NCBI GenBank assembly: GCA_943846675.1
Contig: OX044357.1
Span: forward strand, 1,116,001-1,180,000
Reading direction: 5' to 3'
DNA: 64,000 nt
Origin: UBA987 sp002292105
Lineage (GTDB): Bacteria > Bacteroidota > Bacteroidia > NS11-12g > UBA9320
A program made the translations under genes and the position numbers. This document shows positions 1-8,029 of this stretch, piece by piece; positions within the stretch are counted from its first letter, which is position 1, and each line of letters begins with the position of its first letter. The notes under the pieces are model-generated. The model did not search any database, was not told where the DNA came from, and saw nothing but the letters and a program-made list of their open reading frames with translations.

Positions 1-137
1 TCGCGTTTGCAAACGAGATAATCTTTTGTATGTTGAAACAACGTTGAGTCCCAATGCACTTCAACGATATTGTTGTTGGTTACAGTGGCTACTTTCACAT
101 CCATTGGTATCTCGTTACGAATATAATCTGGTCGATT
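1..137 (-). pseudogene. Downstream in-frame continuation of interrupted surface protein (partial)
   Basis: Immediately after the TGA at 138-140, the same minus-strand frame stays open for 45 codons to the window edge. It reads like a fibronectin-III strand pattern: residues resembling EIPMDVKVATVTNNN, then VEVHWDS and DYLVCKR. The sibling protein encoded at 13129-16857 has a closely similar segment (PIEV, TATVTDDN, VSVHW, YDIYRK). I infer that this is the third FN3 domain of the protein encoded at 138-4109, separated from it by a nonsense codon. The rest, presumably including a T9SS sorting domain, lies outside the window. Confidence 0.7.
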
Positions 138-3100
138 TCATTCTGTATTTGATTGAGAACGTAAACCATCATATTGGGCTTCAACACGATAAATATAGTC
201 TTGATTACACATTAATGAGTCAGTAAAGTGAAGTGTTGTGCCGCTTACTGTACCCGCTTTTTCAAATGCTATCCCATCCGCACTGCGGAATATAACATAC
301 CTGTCTACCTTGACCCAACCGCTGTATGACGTCCAATCCAGGTTTAGAGCAAAAAGTCCTCCCTTAGTAACCGTTAAGATAACAGGGCAATGTGCCATGG
401 ATGGTGCGCCTATTTCGTCACATAGATTGGTATGTGTCATAGAAAAGCACCGTGCCAGTTTTATGTCGGTATAAGGAACAGTTGTTTGATTTTCTGCATT
501 AGGTGTATTTTGATACACGATTTGCTTAGACTGGTTGTCTACAATTGTACTAAACTTAATGAAGTCAGGGTCTATGTCCTCCCACTGCACTACGATTTCT
601 GAATTGTTTTTGATAGAAACCAATTTGATCTTTCCATCTGGGATTTCTTCAACACTTTTGATTGTAACCGTTGTGTCCACATCATGCGAACAGCCATTGT
701 AATCCACTACTTTTAAATTCACATCGTTTCTTCCAGATTGGGAAAACACGTGAGAAAAGCTGGCGTGTGTTGTTGTGTCTGTATGGTTGTTTATCGTCCA
801 GATGTAATCAATAATACCAATACGTGATAAAGGTTTTGCCGTAAACTCCGTTGGTTCATTTTTACACGGTAGAACGTCAATAACTACTTTGCTCACTGGA
901 TTGGCTTTAACCGTGATGTCAAAATGACTAGTGTCGGAACAGTTGTTTTGATTGGTAACAATTAACTGTAGCAGGTGCGATCCAGGAGCGGAAATTGAAG
1001 GACTTACCGAATTTTCCGTAGAGATTTCTACGTCATCTAAAAGCCAACTTCTTGAAGTAATGTTGAGGCTCTCGTCTGTTAATGCGACTTGAACAGGAGA
1101 ACAGCCTTCAATTTCCTTATCCGATGGAATTGCTTTAGGGGTTTTTAGTACAAATACTGTATCACTGCTTTCTATTGCGGCAGCGCAACCCAAACTATCT
1201 TTTACATATAAACTTGGAATATATCGTTGAGACATTCCACTGTTTTGAACTGTGTATTCATGTGATTTGAATGACGTTGAATCTAGCGGAGTGTTGTCGT
1301 CATAATTGAGGTAATACTCTGCAGCATCAATGCTTTTGTTGACGAAATCCACTTGAAGGGGTTCGCAGCCAACGAAGTTTTTTATCTCGAAATCCGGCAC
1401 TGGGCCAAATACCCGAATAGCGTCTTTTATAGTGATTTCATCGGAACATCCGAGGTAACTCTTTGATGTAAGCGTCACATCAAAACCTTTGTCGAATCCA
1501 GTGTTACGATGATATATGTTGGCGATAAAGGTATCTGTCGTTGTGATCAAGCTACCGTCTCCAAAATCCCAAAAAAAGGTATCCGCATTTTCACTTAGTG
1601 TGTTGAACTGGGCGTAAGCGGGTGCACAGAATAGGTGCGTATCAGCCATTTCGAAGGCACTTTTTACAACCACAGCACGTACAATTTTAGTTGCAGTGTC
1701 AAAGCATTCATTTCTTTTTGAAGCAATTAAGTTGATTTCATACCAAGCATCATCTTTCATGATTAATCGGTTGGGTCTTACAGACTGACGTAAGGTGTAT
1801 TTCCCTGTAGAGTTAATGTCCCACTTATAGGATGTCGCATTTAAACTTGATGTGTTGTTTAATGGAATTGAATCCATCGCGCAAAGAGAGTCATTCGGGA
1901 TAGAGAAGTCAGCCTTAACACCTGCTGTAATGACTTGTGAGTACGTTTGAAATTGACAGTCCGTGCTATTTAAAATGTTGACATGAATGCGGTACGTACC
2001 TCTGTCATTAAATGTAAATTCTGGTGTACTTGTTGAAGCGCCAACGATATCAACATTTGTGCTTGGAGAAGCGTACCATGTGTATTGTAAGGTGTCAACT
2101 GGGTTTCCAAAATGTTCGTTAAGGTTTATATTAAATGTTGGTTTTACATCAAAAGGAAGGCATCCGTCATGTTGATCCAACACGACCGAACCACCAACTC
2201 CGTTTACATGCAGTGAGGCAGGTTTGCTGATGGAATCTTTACAACCTTTACTAATTTGGTGGTTGTATTGCACAGAATAGGCACCAGGCGTTTGAAGCTT
2301 AATACGTTGATTCTTGCCAGTATCAATGGCTATGCTATGGGTCTCGCCGGTAGCATCGTGTTCCAACTTCCAAGAATGTAGGAATGGCGCGAACGCTGGT
2401 GTTGTTTTAGCCTGCAATTCGGCCTCATCACCAGAGCATATAGTAGAATCAGCTATTGCGAATGATTTAACAGGTTCAATGATGTGAATGAAGTTCTTTT
2501 TTGGTAATGAGTCTATGCAACCAATTAAGTTTCCTGCATACAGCGTCACATTGTAAAAACCGGGTTTTGAAAATGATTGCTCAATGTTTCTTCCTTCTCC
2601 TTTGTTATAGATTGTTTTTCCGTCTAGATCGTACACAATCCAATAGAACGAATCAGGTGAAATGTAAGAACTTGGTGGTGTAATACTGGTCAATTCGATG
2701 GTTTGATCAACACAGCCAATACGCTCTTCACTAGTCATGGTTGGCCGTATTGAATCTACTCGAATGAATTGTCTAACATCCAAGGTGTCTTTACAACCAT
2801 ACTGGTCTTTAGCAATCAATTCCACGGAATACCTGCCCCACTTAGGTGAGAGATAGTTGATAGTGCTGTCAGTTGAGCTGTATAGTGTTTTTCCGTTGTC
2901 TCCACTTACTGACCATTTATAGGTCAACGGCGTGTTTTCATACGAAGTACTCGTGTTTTTTATATGCGTCAGATGAGGTGTGTAGCAATGGTAATTGTCT
3001 AAGCTCGTAAAGTCTGATTCTAGCGTTTTTACTTTAATTCCTTCATCTATAGAAATTCTTGAAAAACAACCAGCGTAATTGAGCAATAAGGCTACGTCGT

Positions 3101-4109
3101 ATTCGCCAGGTGCGTTGTATTTTACAGTCAATTCGGTGTCGGAATGATGTGATGTGTCTGGTGTTCCATCCAAATACCAAATATATTCAGCGTCCTTAAC
3201 AGGGTTTGTCACAGCCACGGTTGTGCTGTTTTTCATGCACAAAATAGAGTCCGTAATGGCCAAATCGATTTGAATTGAATCCCCAAAATTGAGGTAGTTC
3301 TCTTTTTTGACAACGTGTGTGCATTTGTTTTCTGTTAGTACACTAAAGCTTACGTCATAACCTCCAGGAACCACATATCTTACAATTGGTGGCACCAAAC
3401 CGGTTGTGAATGATTTGTTAGATCCAGGGAGATACCATTCTGTGTTGGTAACCTTTTCACCATTGGCATCAACCATTGCTGCGAGTTGAACCTGCTTTGT
3501 AACGCATCCTGAAGTGTTGTCTCCTACAAAATCAATGGCAACATCTGGATGTACGATAGCAACATCCTTAAATTCTTTTACATCTCTACAACCAAATGAA
3601 TCAGTAACAACAAGATTTACATCTTTAGATCCGATCGTTTTGAATTTGTGTATTAACGTATTGCTGGCATTAAAGTAATTGGTTCCGTCTACCACCCAGC
3701 TAATTTTTTGGGTGTTGGGAGTGGTATTAACTAAAGTAACCGTATCAGGGCCATCACATAATTTACGTCTTGATATCGTATAACTTAGTTCAGGTTTTCC
3801 TAAAATTTCGGTGATATTTTTTTCTGCGACTGTACATGTCAACCCACTTGGGAAAGTTACCTTGACTTCCACATCTACTACCTGAGGGGTCAAGAAAAAC
3901 TCATAAACTGTATCGGTGTTTGAAACAAATCCATTGCCAAAATCCCATACGTATTTTGAGCCTGCTGGAGCGCCTGAAACGTGAAAAATTACAATACCTG
4001 GAGCGCATTGGATTTTCTTGTCAACCGAAATTTTTAAATTGGAGCACTGCGAAAATGCAGCTAGCGGCAGAAACACCGCAATAAGCGTAGTAGTCAATAA
4101 TTTTCTCAT
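138..4109 (-). CDS. PKD/FN3 multidomain secreted surface protein, C-terminally interrupted
   Basis: The 1323-residue protein begins with a clear Sec signal peptide (residues 1-20, ending AAFSQ). A long series of PKD/Ig-like beta-sandwich domains follows, each about 90 residues, with scattered cysteines and motifs such as WDFGNG (about residue 55) and WDFGDGS (about residue 850). From about residue 1150 there are two fibronectin-III domains. Such proteins in Bacteroidota normally end with a type B T9SS (gliding-motility-associated) sorting domain, which is absent here. The frame closes with TGA after SQSNTE, yet coding sense continues in the same frame to the window edge, so this looks like a nonsense-interrupted gene or a sequence error. 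Its role as a cell-surface or secreted adhesin-like protein is inferred from architecture only. Confidence 0.8.
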   Translation of the reverse strand: MRKLLTTTLIAVFLPLAAFSQCSNLKISVDKKIQCAPGIVIFHVSGAPAGSKYVWDFGNGFVSNTDTVYEFFLTPQVVDVEVKVTFPSGLTCTVAEKNITEILGKPELSYTISRRKLCDGPDTVTLVNTTPNTQKISWVVDGTNYFNASNTLIHKFKTIGSKDVNLVVTDSFGCRDVKEFKDVAIVHPDVAIDFVGDNTSGCVTKQVQLAAMVDANGEKVTNTEWYLPGSNKSFTTGLVPPIVRYVVPGGYDVSFSVLTENKCTHVVKKENYLNFGDSIQIDLAITDSILCMKNSTTVAVTNPVKDAEYIWYLDGTPDTSHHSDTELTVKYNAPGEYDVALLLNYAGCFSRISIDEGIKVKTLESDFTSLDNYHCYTPHLTHIKNTSTSYENTPLTYKWSVSGDNGKTLYSSTDSTINYLSPKWGRYSVELIAKDQYGCKDTLDVRQFIRVDSIRPTMTSEERIGCVDQTIELTSITPPSSYISPDSFYWIVYDLDGKTIYNKGEGRNIEQSFSKPGFYNVTLYAGNLIGCIDSLPKKNFIHIIEPVKSFAIADSTICSGDEAELQAKTTPAFAPFLHSWKLEHDATGETHSIAIDTGKNQRIKLQTPGAYSVQYNHQISKGCKDSISKPASLHVNGVGGSVVLDQHDGCLPFDVKPTFNINLNEHFGNPVDTLQYTWYASPSTNVDIVGASTSTPEFTFNDRGTYRIHVNILNSTDCQFQTYSQVITAGVKADFSIPNDSLCAMDSIPLNNTSSLNATSYKWDINSTGKYTLRQSVRPNRLIMKDDAWYEINLIASKRNECFDTATKIVRAVVVKSAFEMADTHLFCAPAYAQFNTLSENADTFFWDFGDGSLITTTDTFIANIYHRNTGFDKGFDVTLTSKSYLGCSDEITIKDAIRVFGPVPDFEIKNFVGCEPLQVDFVNKSIDAAEYYLNYDDNTPLDSTSFKSHEYTVQNSGMSQRYIPSLYVKDSLGCAAAIESSDTVFVLKTPKAIPSDKEIEGCSPVQVALTDESLNITSRSWLLDDVEISTENSVSPSISAPGSHLLQLIVTNQNNCSDTSHFDITVKANPVSKVVIDVLPCKNEPTEFTAKPLSRIGIIDYIWTINNHTDTTTHASFSHVFSQSGRNDVNLKVVDYNGCSHDVDTTVTIKSVEEIPDGKIKLVSIKNNSEIVVQWEDIDPDFIKFSTIVDNQSKQIVYQNTPNAENQTTVPYTDIKLARCFSMTHTNLCDEIGAPSMAHCPVILTVTKGGLFALNLDWTSYSGWVKVDRYVIFRSADGIAFEKAGTVSGTTLHFTDSLMCNQDYIYRVEAQYDGLRSQSNTE

Positions 4110-4294
4110 CCGTCGCTGACCGTTTTAGTAGTAGTAGTCGCATTGTCAGCAGTACAGAGGAAAGGAAAATATGCGATATCAACAAATTGTTAACATAATT
4201 TCGGGGTATTTTCTTGTCGAATTGAGTCAATTCTGTGGGTGAAAAAGCCTAGTACTGTTGCTATTTATAGTAATTTCGTGCCAGATTATATTTT

Positions 4295-5116
4295 ATGAGA
4301 ATTTCGGTTTCAATATTCGCTGTTTGTCTTGCATTGGTTGCATGTAATTCAAATCCAGGTACAAACAATAAGTCATCATTTGAGTCAAACTTAGATCTTT
4401 ATGAAAGGTCTCTAGCCCTAACCGACTATGGTACTGCTTTGGTTGCGCTCAACATGATGTTGCTTGAAGATTCTACCAATATGGAGTATACAGACTCGCT
4501 TGCACGATTGTACATGCGCAGTGGAAACTTCGATGCTGGTTTATCGCTTGGTAAGCGCGTAATGGCAGAAGATGAGAAGAACTACTCTCTTATGGAATTA
4601 ATGGCCACGGCCTATGAGTACAAAGGAGATCCGCCTAATTTGACAAAGTCGTATAGAAATTATAAAAAGCTTTACGAGGAAGTTGGCGGGACAAAATACC
4701 TATTAAAAATGGCTCAGGTGGGTATGTTGCAAGGTAGTTTTGACGCTGCAAAAAAGAAGCTTGAGGAAGTTGTTGCTAGCCCAGATGTAGCGTACATAGA
4801 GAGTCCTAAAAGTGACGGAGGTATTCAAATGATTAATGTAAAAGCTGGCGCATATATGTTGTTGGCAAATTACTATTTCAATGAGGGTAATGAAAAAGAA
4901 GGAGTGAAGAGCTTGGAACAAGCACTTAAAGTTGAGCCAGAATATGAAGCAGCTAGATTAATGGTTCAAAGGCTTCAACAATACCAACAGCAACAAGCCA
5001 GTATGGGGCAGCAACAAGCGTATCAACAACAGCTCAAAGCGGAGCAGGACAAAGCACGAAAATTGGCGGAATACAAACGCAAAGAAGCTGAGTTCATGAA
5101 GAACAAGAAAAAATAA
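4295..5116 (+). CDS. TPR-repeat lipoprotein
   Basis: This 273-residue protein starts with a lipoprotein signal peptide; the lipobox LVAC places the lipidated cysteine at residue 17. Helical TPR-like pairs fill about residues 35-215 (for example NYSLMELMATAYEYKG and GAYMLLANYYFNEGN). The C-terminus is Gln-rich, then Lys/Glu-rich (about 225-273), probably an extended or coiled segment. It is tail-to-tail with the cobalamin adenosyltransferase gene, with a single base between them, so there is no room for a dedicated terminator. TPR lipoproteins usually act as scaffolds in the periplasm or at the outer membrane. The partner is unknown and I do not recognise a named family. Confidence 0.85.
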   Translation: MRISVSIFAVCLALVACNSNPGTNNKSSFESNLDLYERSLALTDYGTALVALNMMLLEDSTNMEYTDSLARLYMRSGNFDAGLSLGKRVMAEDEKNYSLMELMATAYEYKGDPPNLTKSYRNYKKLYEEVGGTKYLLKMAQVGMLQGSFDAAKKKLEEVVASPDVAYIESPKSDGGIQMINVKAGAYMLLANYYFNEGNEKEGVKSLEQALKVEPEYEAARLMVQRLQQYQQQQASMGQQQAYQQQLKAEQDKARKLAEYKRKEAEFMKNKKK

Positions 5117-5117
5117 G

Positions 5118-5672
5118 CTACGGCTTTTTAGGAGCCCATTCTATTTCTTCAGTTTGGGTTAACTGAGTCATGGTTCTGGCAAATGTGAATAGATAGTCAG
5201 ACAAACGGTTTAAGTACGTAATTATTTCTGGACGTATTTCAATCGCCTTAGATAGTGTTACACAACTTCGTTCCGCACGTCTGCACACTGTACGTGCAAC
5301 ATGCGCCGTACTATTTGCCGTGGAACCACCCGGAAGAACAAATGATTTTAAAGCTGGCAGAAGCGCTGTTTGAGCGTCTATCCAAGATTCAAGCATCACA
5401 ACCTCATCTTCACCGACAGCCTGTAGTTTAAGTTTGTCAAATACATCTGGCATTGAGGCCAGCTCTGAACCAACAGTGAACAAGGTGTTTTGAATTGATC
5501 GCAGTTCGTCAACCAAGCTTGAATCGTCTGTTTGACATGACAATAACCCTATAAAGCTGTTTAATTCATCTACTGTGCCATACGCGATTATGCGCAAGTC
5601 ATCCTTGTCAACGTTTTGTTGACCTAATATCGAGGTCTTGCCTAAATCTCCTTTTTTGGTGTAAACTTTCAC
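5118..5672 (-). CDS. Cob(I)alamin adenosyltransferase, PduO type
   Basis: This 184-residue protein matches the PduO/MMAB family that transfers the 5'-deoxyadenosyl group of ATP to cob(I)alamin to make coenzyme B12. Visible motifs are the N-terminal ATP loop YTKKGDLGKTS (4-14), GTVDELNS (32-39) and the arginine-rich RRAER helix (131-135). Length is normal for the family. It is the last gene of a minus-strand operon and begins one base after the gatC stop, so translation is probably coupled. The operon contains no other B12 gene; the cofactor would serve enzymes such as methylmalonyl-CoA mutase elsewhere in the genome. Confidence 0.93.
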   Translation of the reverse strand: MKVYTKKGDLGKTSILGQQNVDKDDLRIIAYGTVDELNSFIGLLSCQTDDSSLVDELRSIQNTLFTVGSELASMPDVFDKLKLQAVGEDEVVMLESWIDAQTALLPALKSFVLPGGSTANSTAHVARTVCRRAERSCVTLSKAIEIRPEIITYLNRLSDYLFTFARTMTQLTQTEEIEWAPKKP

Positions 5673-5673
5673 T

Positions 5674-5964
5674 CTACTTCTTTATAACTTTTGGGACTCT
5701 AAAATAATCTGAGTCTGCATCAGGGGCATTTTTAAGCGCGTCTGACTTATTTAAAGAAGGTTTAACAACGTCTGGTCGTAAATGGTTTGTTCTGTCTGAC
5801 ATATAAACTAAAGGTTCTACACCTTCAGTATCTAATTCATTGAGTTTTTCGCAGAAATTAAGAATTTGCCCCAACTCACTTTTAATCTTGTCCTTGTCCT
5901 CACTTTTGAAGGACAACTTGGCCAAATGAGACAGTTCTTTTATTTTTTGATCAGTGATTTCCAT
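5674..5964 (-). CDS. gatC: Asp-tRNA(Asn)/Glu-tRNA(Gln) amidotransferase subunit C
   Basis: The 96-residue protein is a typical GatC, the small stabilising subunit of the GatCAB amidotransferase that converts misacylated Glu-tRNA(Gln) or Asp-tRNA(Asn) to the amide form. Seen directly: the N-terminal helix with ELSHLAKLSF, ILNFCEKLNELDTEGVEPL, and the C-terminal LRPDVVKPSLNKSDALKNAPD followed by YFRVPKV. It lies two bases downstream of plsC in the same operon. gatA and gatB are not in this window, which is common in Bacteroidota. Confidence 0.94.
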   Translation of the reverse strand: MEITDQKIKELSHLAKLSFKSEDKDKIKSELGQILNFCEKLNELDTEGVEPLVYMSDRTNHLRPDVVKPSLNKSDALKNAPDADSDYFRVPKVIKK

Positions 5965-5966
5965 TA

Positions 5967-6719
5967 CTATGCGACAAAGTTAAGGCTATCAATTTGTTTT
6001 TGAATGATTTCACGTGTGTTCGACATAAGGACGTTTAAATCCGTTTGGTTTAAGTGAGTTGTATCGATAGGTTTATGCACGTGAACGCGCATCTTGCCTG
6101 GGGTACCACCACTCTGAAACCCTCCTTGAGGTAGTCGTTTCCAGTTGTCAATCATAGATACAGGAACGATTTTAACATTATGCTCAATGGCCAATCGGAA
6201 TGCGCCTGATTTAAACTTGACCATTTGGGGCACTTGATTGGCTATCCCCCCCTCAGGAAATATGCCCAAGCTATCACCATTTACAATGGCTTGTTCGGCT
6301 AATTGGTATGCCGTTACAGAATCTCTTACACTTTTTCTGTTTACAGCAATGTCTACGGTCCTGAAGAAAATTCCAAACAAAGGAATTTCTCCTAATTCTT
6401 TTTTTGCCAGAAATCGGAAATATGCATTAATCTGAACATTAAGACTTAAAATATCCAAGTAACTGAAATGGTTAGCAACAAAAATGTATTGATCCTTTCG
6501 GTTTAATGGTTCTTCGTATGTCGTGCGTGGCATCAATCCGCTAAAAAACATGATAATTCTGCCCCAAATAGCGCGTAATTTATGGGCATGTTTGTAGTTT
6601 TTTTTGTCCCTTAGTAACAGAACGAAGAACGGATATAAAATAATGAATAGGAGTAGGAACCAGATGAAGAAATATACGGCCCAGATGTATCTAAGTACCA
6701 GCCGCATGGTGTTAATCAA
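5967..6719 (-). CDS. plsC: 1-acyl-sn-glycerol-3-phosphate acyltransferase (PlsC family)
   Basis: A 250-residue lysophospholipid acyltransferase. The N-terminus (about 5-36) is a membrane segment. The catalytic HX4D motif is NHFSYLD (H84, D89) and the acceptor-binding block is FPEGG (154-158). The family transfers a fatty acyl group to lysophosphatidic acid at the inner membrane during phospholipid synthesis. The gene overlaps the upstream SRPBCC gene by eight bases and is followed two bases later by gatC, so it sits inside a tightly packed operon. Substrate (glycerol-phosphate versus another acyl acceptor such as an aminolipid) cannot be decided from sequence. Confidence 0.9.
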   Translation of the reverse strand: MINTMRLVLRYIWAVYFFIWFLLLFIILYPFFVLLLRDKKNYKHAHKLRAIWGRIIMFFSGLMPRTTYEEPLNRKDQYIFVANHFSYLDILSLNVQINAYFRFLAKKELGEIPLFGIFFRTVDIAVNRKSVRDSVTAYQLAEQAIVNGDSLGIFPEGGIANQVPQMVKFKSGAFRLAIEHNVKIVPVSMIDNWKRLPQGGFQSGGTPGKMRVHVHKPIDTTHLNQTDLNVLMSNTREIIQKQIDSLNFVA

Positions 6720-7125
6720 TTTCGTTTTCTAGATACGTTTTGAGTTTATGCGCTTGCTGATCAACAAAACTGCGCAGTTTTGGCTCAGCCATCATTTTCA
6801 TAAACATGTTCAAGTCAGCATTTATCTTACCCACTACGTTAGCTTGCTCACCATTATCGGTAATATGCCATTCAATGTTAAATGAGAAAGGAAGCTTACC
6901 TTTAGGTTTAAGTCGTATCAATGAAGCTTGAACTTGCTCTTCGATGGTAATATTGAACTGACCTAAGCCCTTTAAGCTTAATTCGGCTTTTTCTTTTGTA
7001 GCATTAAAATCGGACACATCACCCGATGGCATCAAGTTTTCATAATTCCGTAAGTCGCTCAAAAAGTCGTACACCTTTTGGGCGTCGCGATTAATAGAAA
7101 GATTGTCGCTTTGAATTTCTGTCAT
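6712..7125 (-). CDS. SRPBCC (START-like) family protein
   Basis: This 137-residue protein has the SRPBCC fold pattern: an N-terminal strand, then DAQKVYDFLSDLRNYENLMP, a mid-region of long amphipathic strands (AELSLKGLGQFNITIEEQV, IEWHITDNGEQANVVGKINAD) and a long C-terminal helix starting near MKMMAEPKLRSFVDQQ. Members bind hydrophobic ligands such as lipids or polyketides. Its start codon overlaps the stop of the DUF4199 gene by one base and its end overlaps plsC, so it is co-translated with a phospholipid acyltransferase. A lipid-related role is possible but unproven. Confidence 0.8.
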   Translation of the reverse strand: MTEIQSDNLSINRDAQKVYDFLSDLRNYENLMPSGDVSDFNATKEKAELSLKGLGQFNITIEEQVQASLIRLKPKGKLPFSFNIEWHITDNGEQANVVGKINADLNMFMKMMAEPKLRSFVDQQAHKLKTYLENEID

Positions 7126-7634
7126 TATCCGGCTAAGCTATTTCTGTCTGCAATAAAACCTGCAAAAAATGCCGTAAATACAGCTCCAATGACGAGATAC
7201 ATGCCCAAGTCAAATATGGTATGGTGCTTTATTGTGAATTTTGCATTGATTTGTTCTCTGGCTTCTTCGGTTCGAGCCAACTCTTCTGGATTGTCTTTAT
7301 TCGCCTCTTTCCAGCCTTCGAAATAGTACGTTTTGGCTTCATTAAAGAAAGAGCCATCTGGGTACTGCATGATGGAATAACCTATGCCAGAAACCGCAGA
7401 ACAAACGATCGCAATCATTAGTCCACTAAACGATGTTCTTACAAAACTAATCCGACCTTGAAGCTTGCGTATCAATATCACTGCAAAAACAATGCAGCCG
7501 ATTAAAGCTAAAATTTTTCCGAACACGACACCAAAAGACTTGTCGAAACCCAAAGCTCCACTAAACAAAAGGTATTCAAGCGTTGCTGATGCTAGTCCAG
7601 CAATACCACCGAATATGAGGTAATACTTACTCAT
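7125..7634 (-). CDS. DUF4199 family integral membrane protein
   Basis: A 169-residue protein with four hydrophobic segments (about 5-22, 33-53, 67-90, 142-163) and a charged loop (about 95-135) rich in Glu and Lys between TM3 and TM4. The FVRTSFSGLMIAIV and MQYPDGSFF...YYFEGW patterns correspond to the DUF4199 family common in Bacteroidota. Its function is unknown. It lies between the DUF3276 gene and the SRPBCC gene in one operon. Confidence 0.82.
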   Translation of the reverse strand: MSKYYLIFGGIAGLASATLEYLLFSGALGFDKSFGVVFGKILALIGCIVFAVILIRKLQGRISFVRTSFSGLMIAIVCSAVSGIGYSIMQYPDGSFFNEAKTYYFEGWKEANKDNPEELARTEEAREQINAKFTIKHHTIFDLGMYLVIGAVFTAFFAGFIADRNSLAG

Positions 7635-7653
7635 AGTATAGAATCAAAAAGAA

Positions 7654-7944
7654 TTAAGCGTCGTTTTTATCTTCTCGCTCACGTTGGAACTCTTCAAAGT
7701 CGTACTCTGGCATTAGTTCCGATTTTACGTGATTTACAGTTGCCGTGAATGCATCCATAAATTTATTGAAATCTTCTTTGTATAAAAAGATCTTATGTTT
7801 TACAAAATTACCATCCTCAAAGCGTTTTTTACTCTCGGTAATGGTAATATAGTAATCGTTTCCTTTCGTTGTTTTTACGTCAAAGAAATACGTCCTTTTC
7901 CCTGCTCTAACACGTTTTGAAAATACTTCGCGATTATCGTCCAT
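7654..7944 (-). CDS. DUF3276 / PUR-alpha-like nucleic-acid-binding protein
   Basis: This 96-residue protein matches the Bacteroidota DUF3276 family, a small PUR-repeat-like fold: EVFSKRVRAGKRTYFFDVKTTK, then DYYITITESKKRF and HKIFLYKEDFNKFMDAF, with an acidic C-terminus. PUR-family proteins bind single-stranded purine-rich nucleic acids; DNA or RNA binding here is inferred from the family. It is the first gene of the six-gene minus-strand operon running to 5118, with a 19-base gap to the DUF4199 gene. Confidence 0.88.
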   Translation of the reverse strand: MDDNREVFSKRVRAGKRTYFFDVKTTKGNDYYITITESKKRFEDGNFVKHKIFLYKEDFNKFMDAFTATVNHVKSELMPEYDFEEFQREREDKNDA

Positions 7945-8029
7945 CTCAGTCTTTCTTGTACAATCCTTTTAACACATCAAAAAAAGCGAATATTCTTGGG
8001 TTTCACAAGTAAAAGATTAACAGGTGAAC

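Noticed and set aside
138..140. TGA as a selenocysteine codon
   Set aside because: No selenoprotein family match, no obvious SECIS-like hairpin after the codon, and an FN3 linker is an unlikely site. A nonsense change or sequence error is simpler.
5114..5131. Terminator between the convergent TPR lipoprotein and adenosyltransferase genes
   Set aside because: Only a 4-bp AAGC/GCTT stem is available and it overlaps both coding ends; too weak to call.
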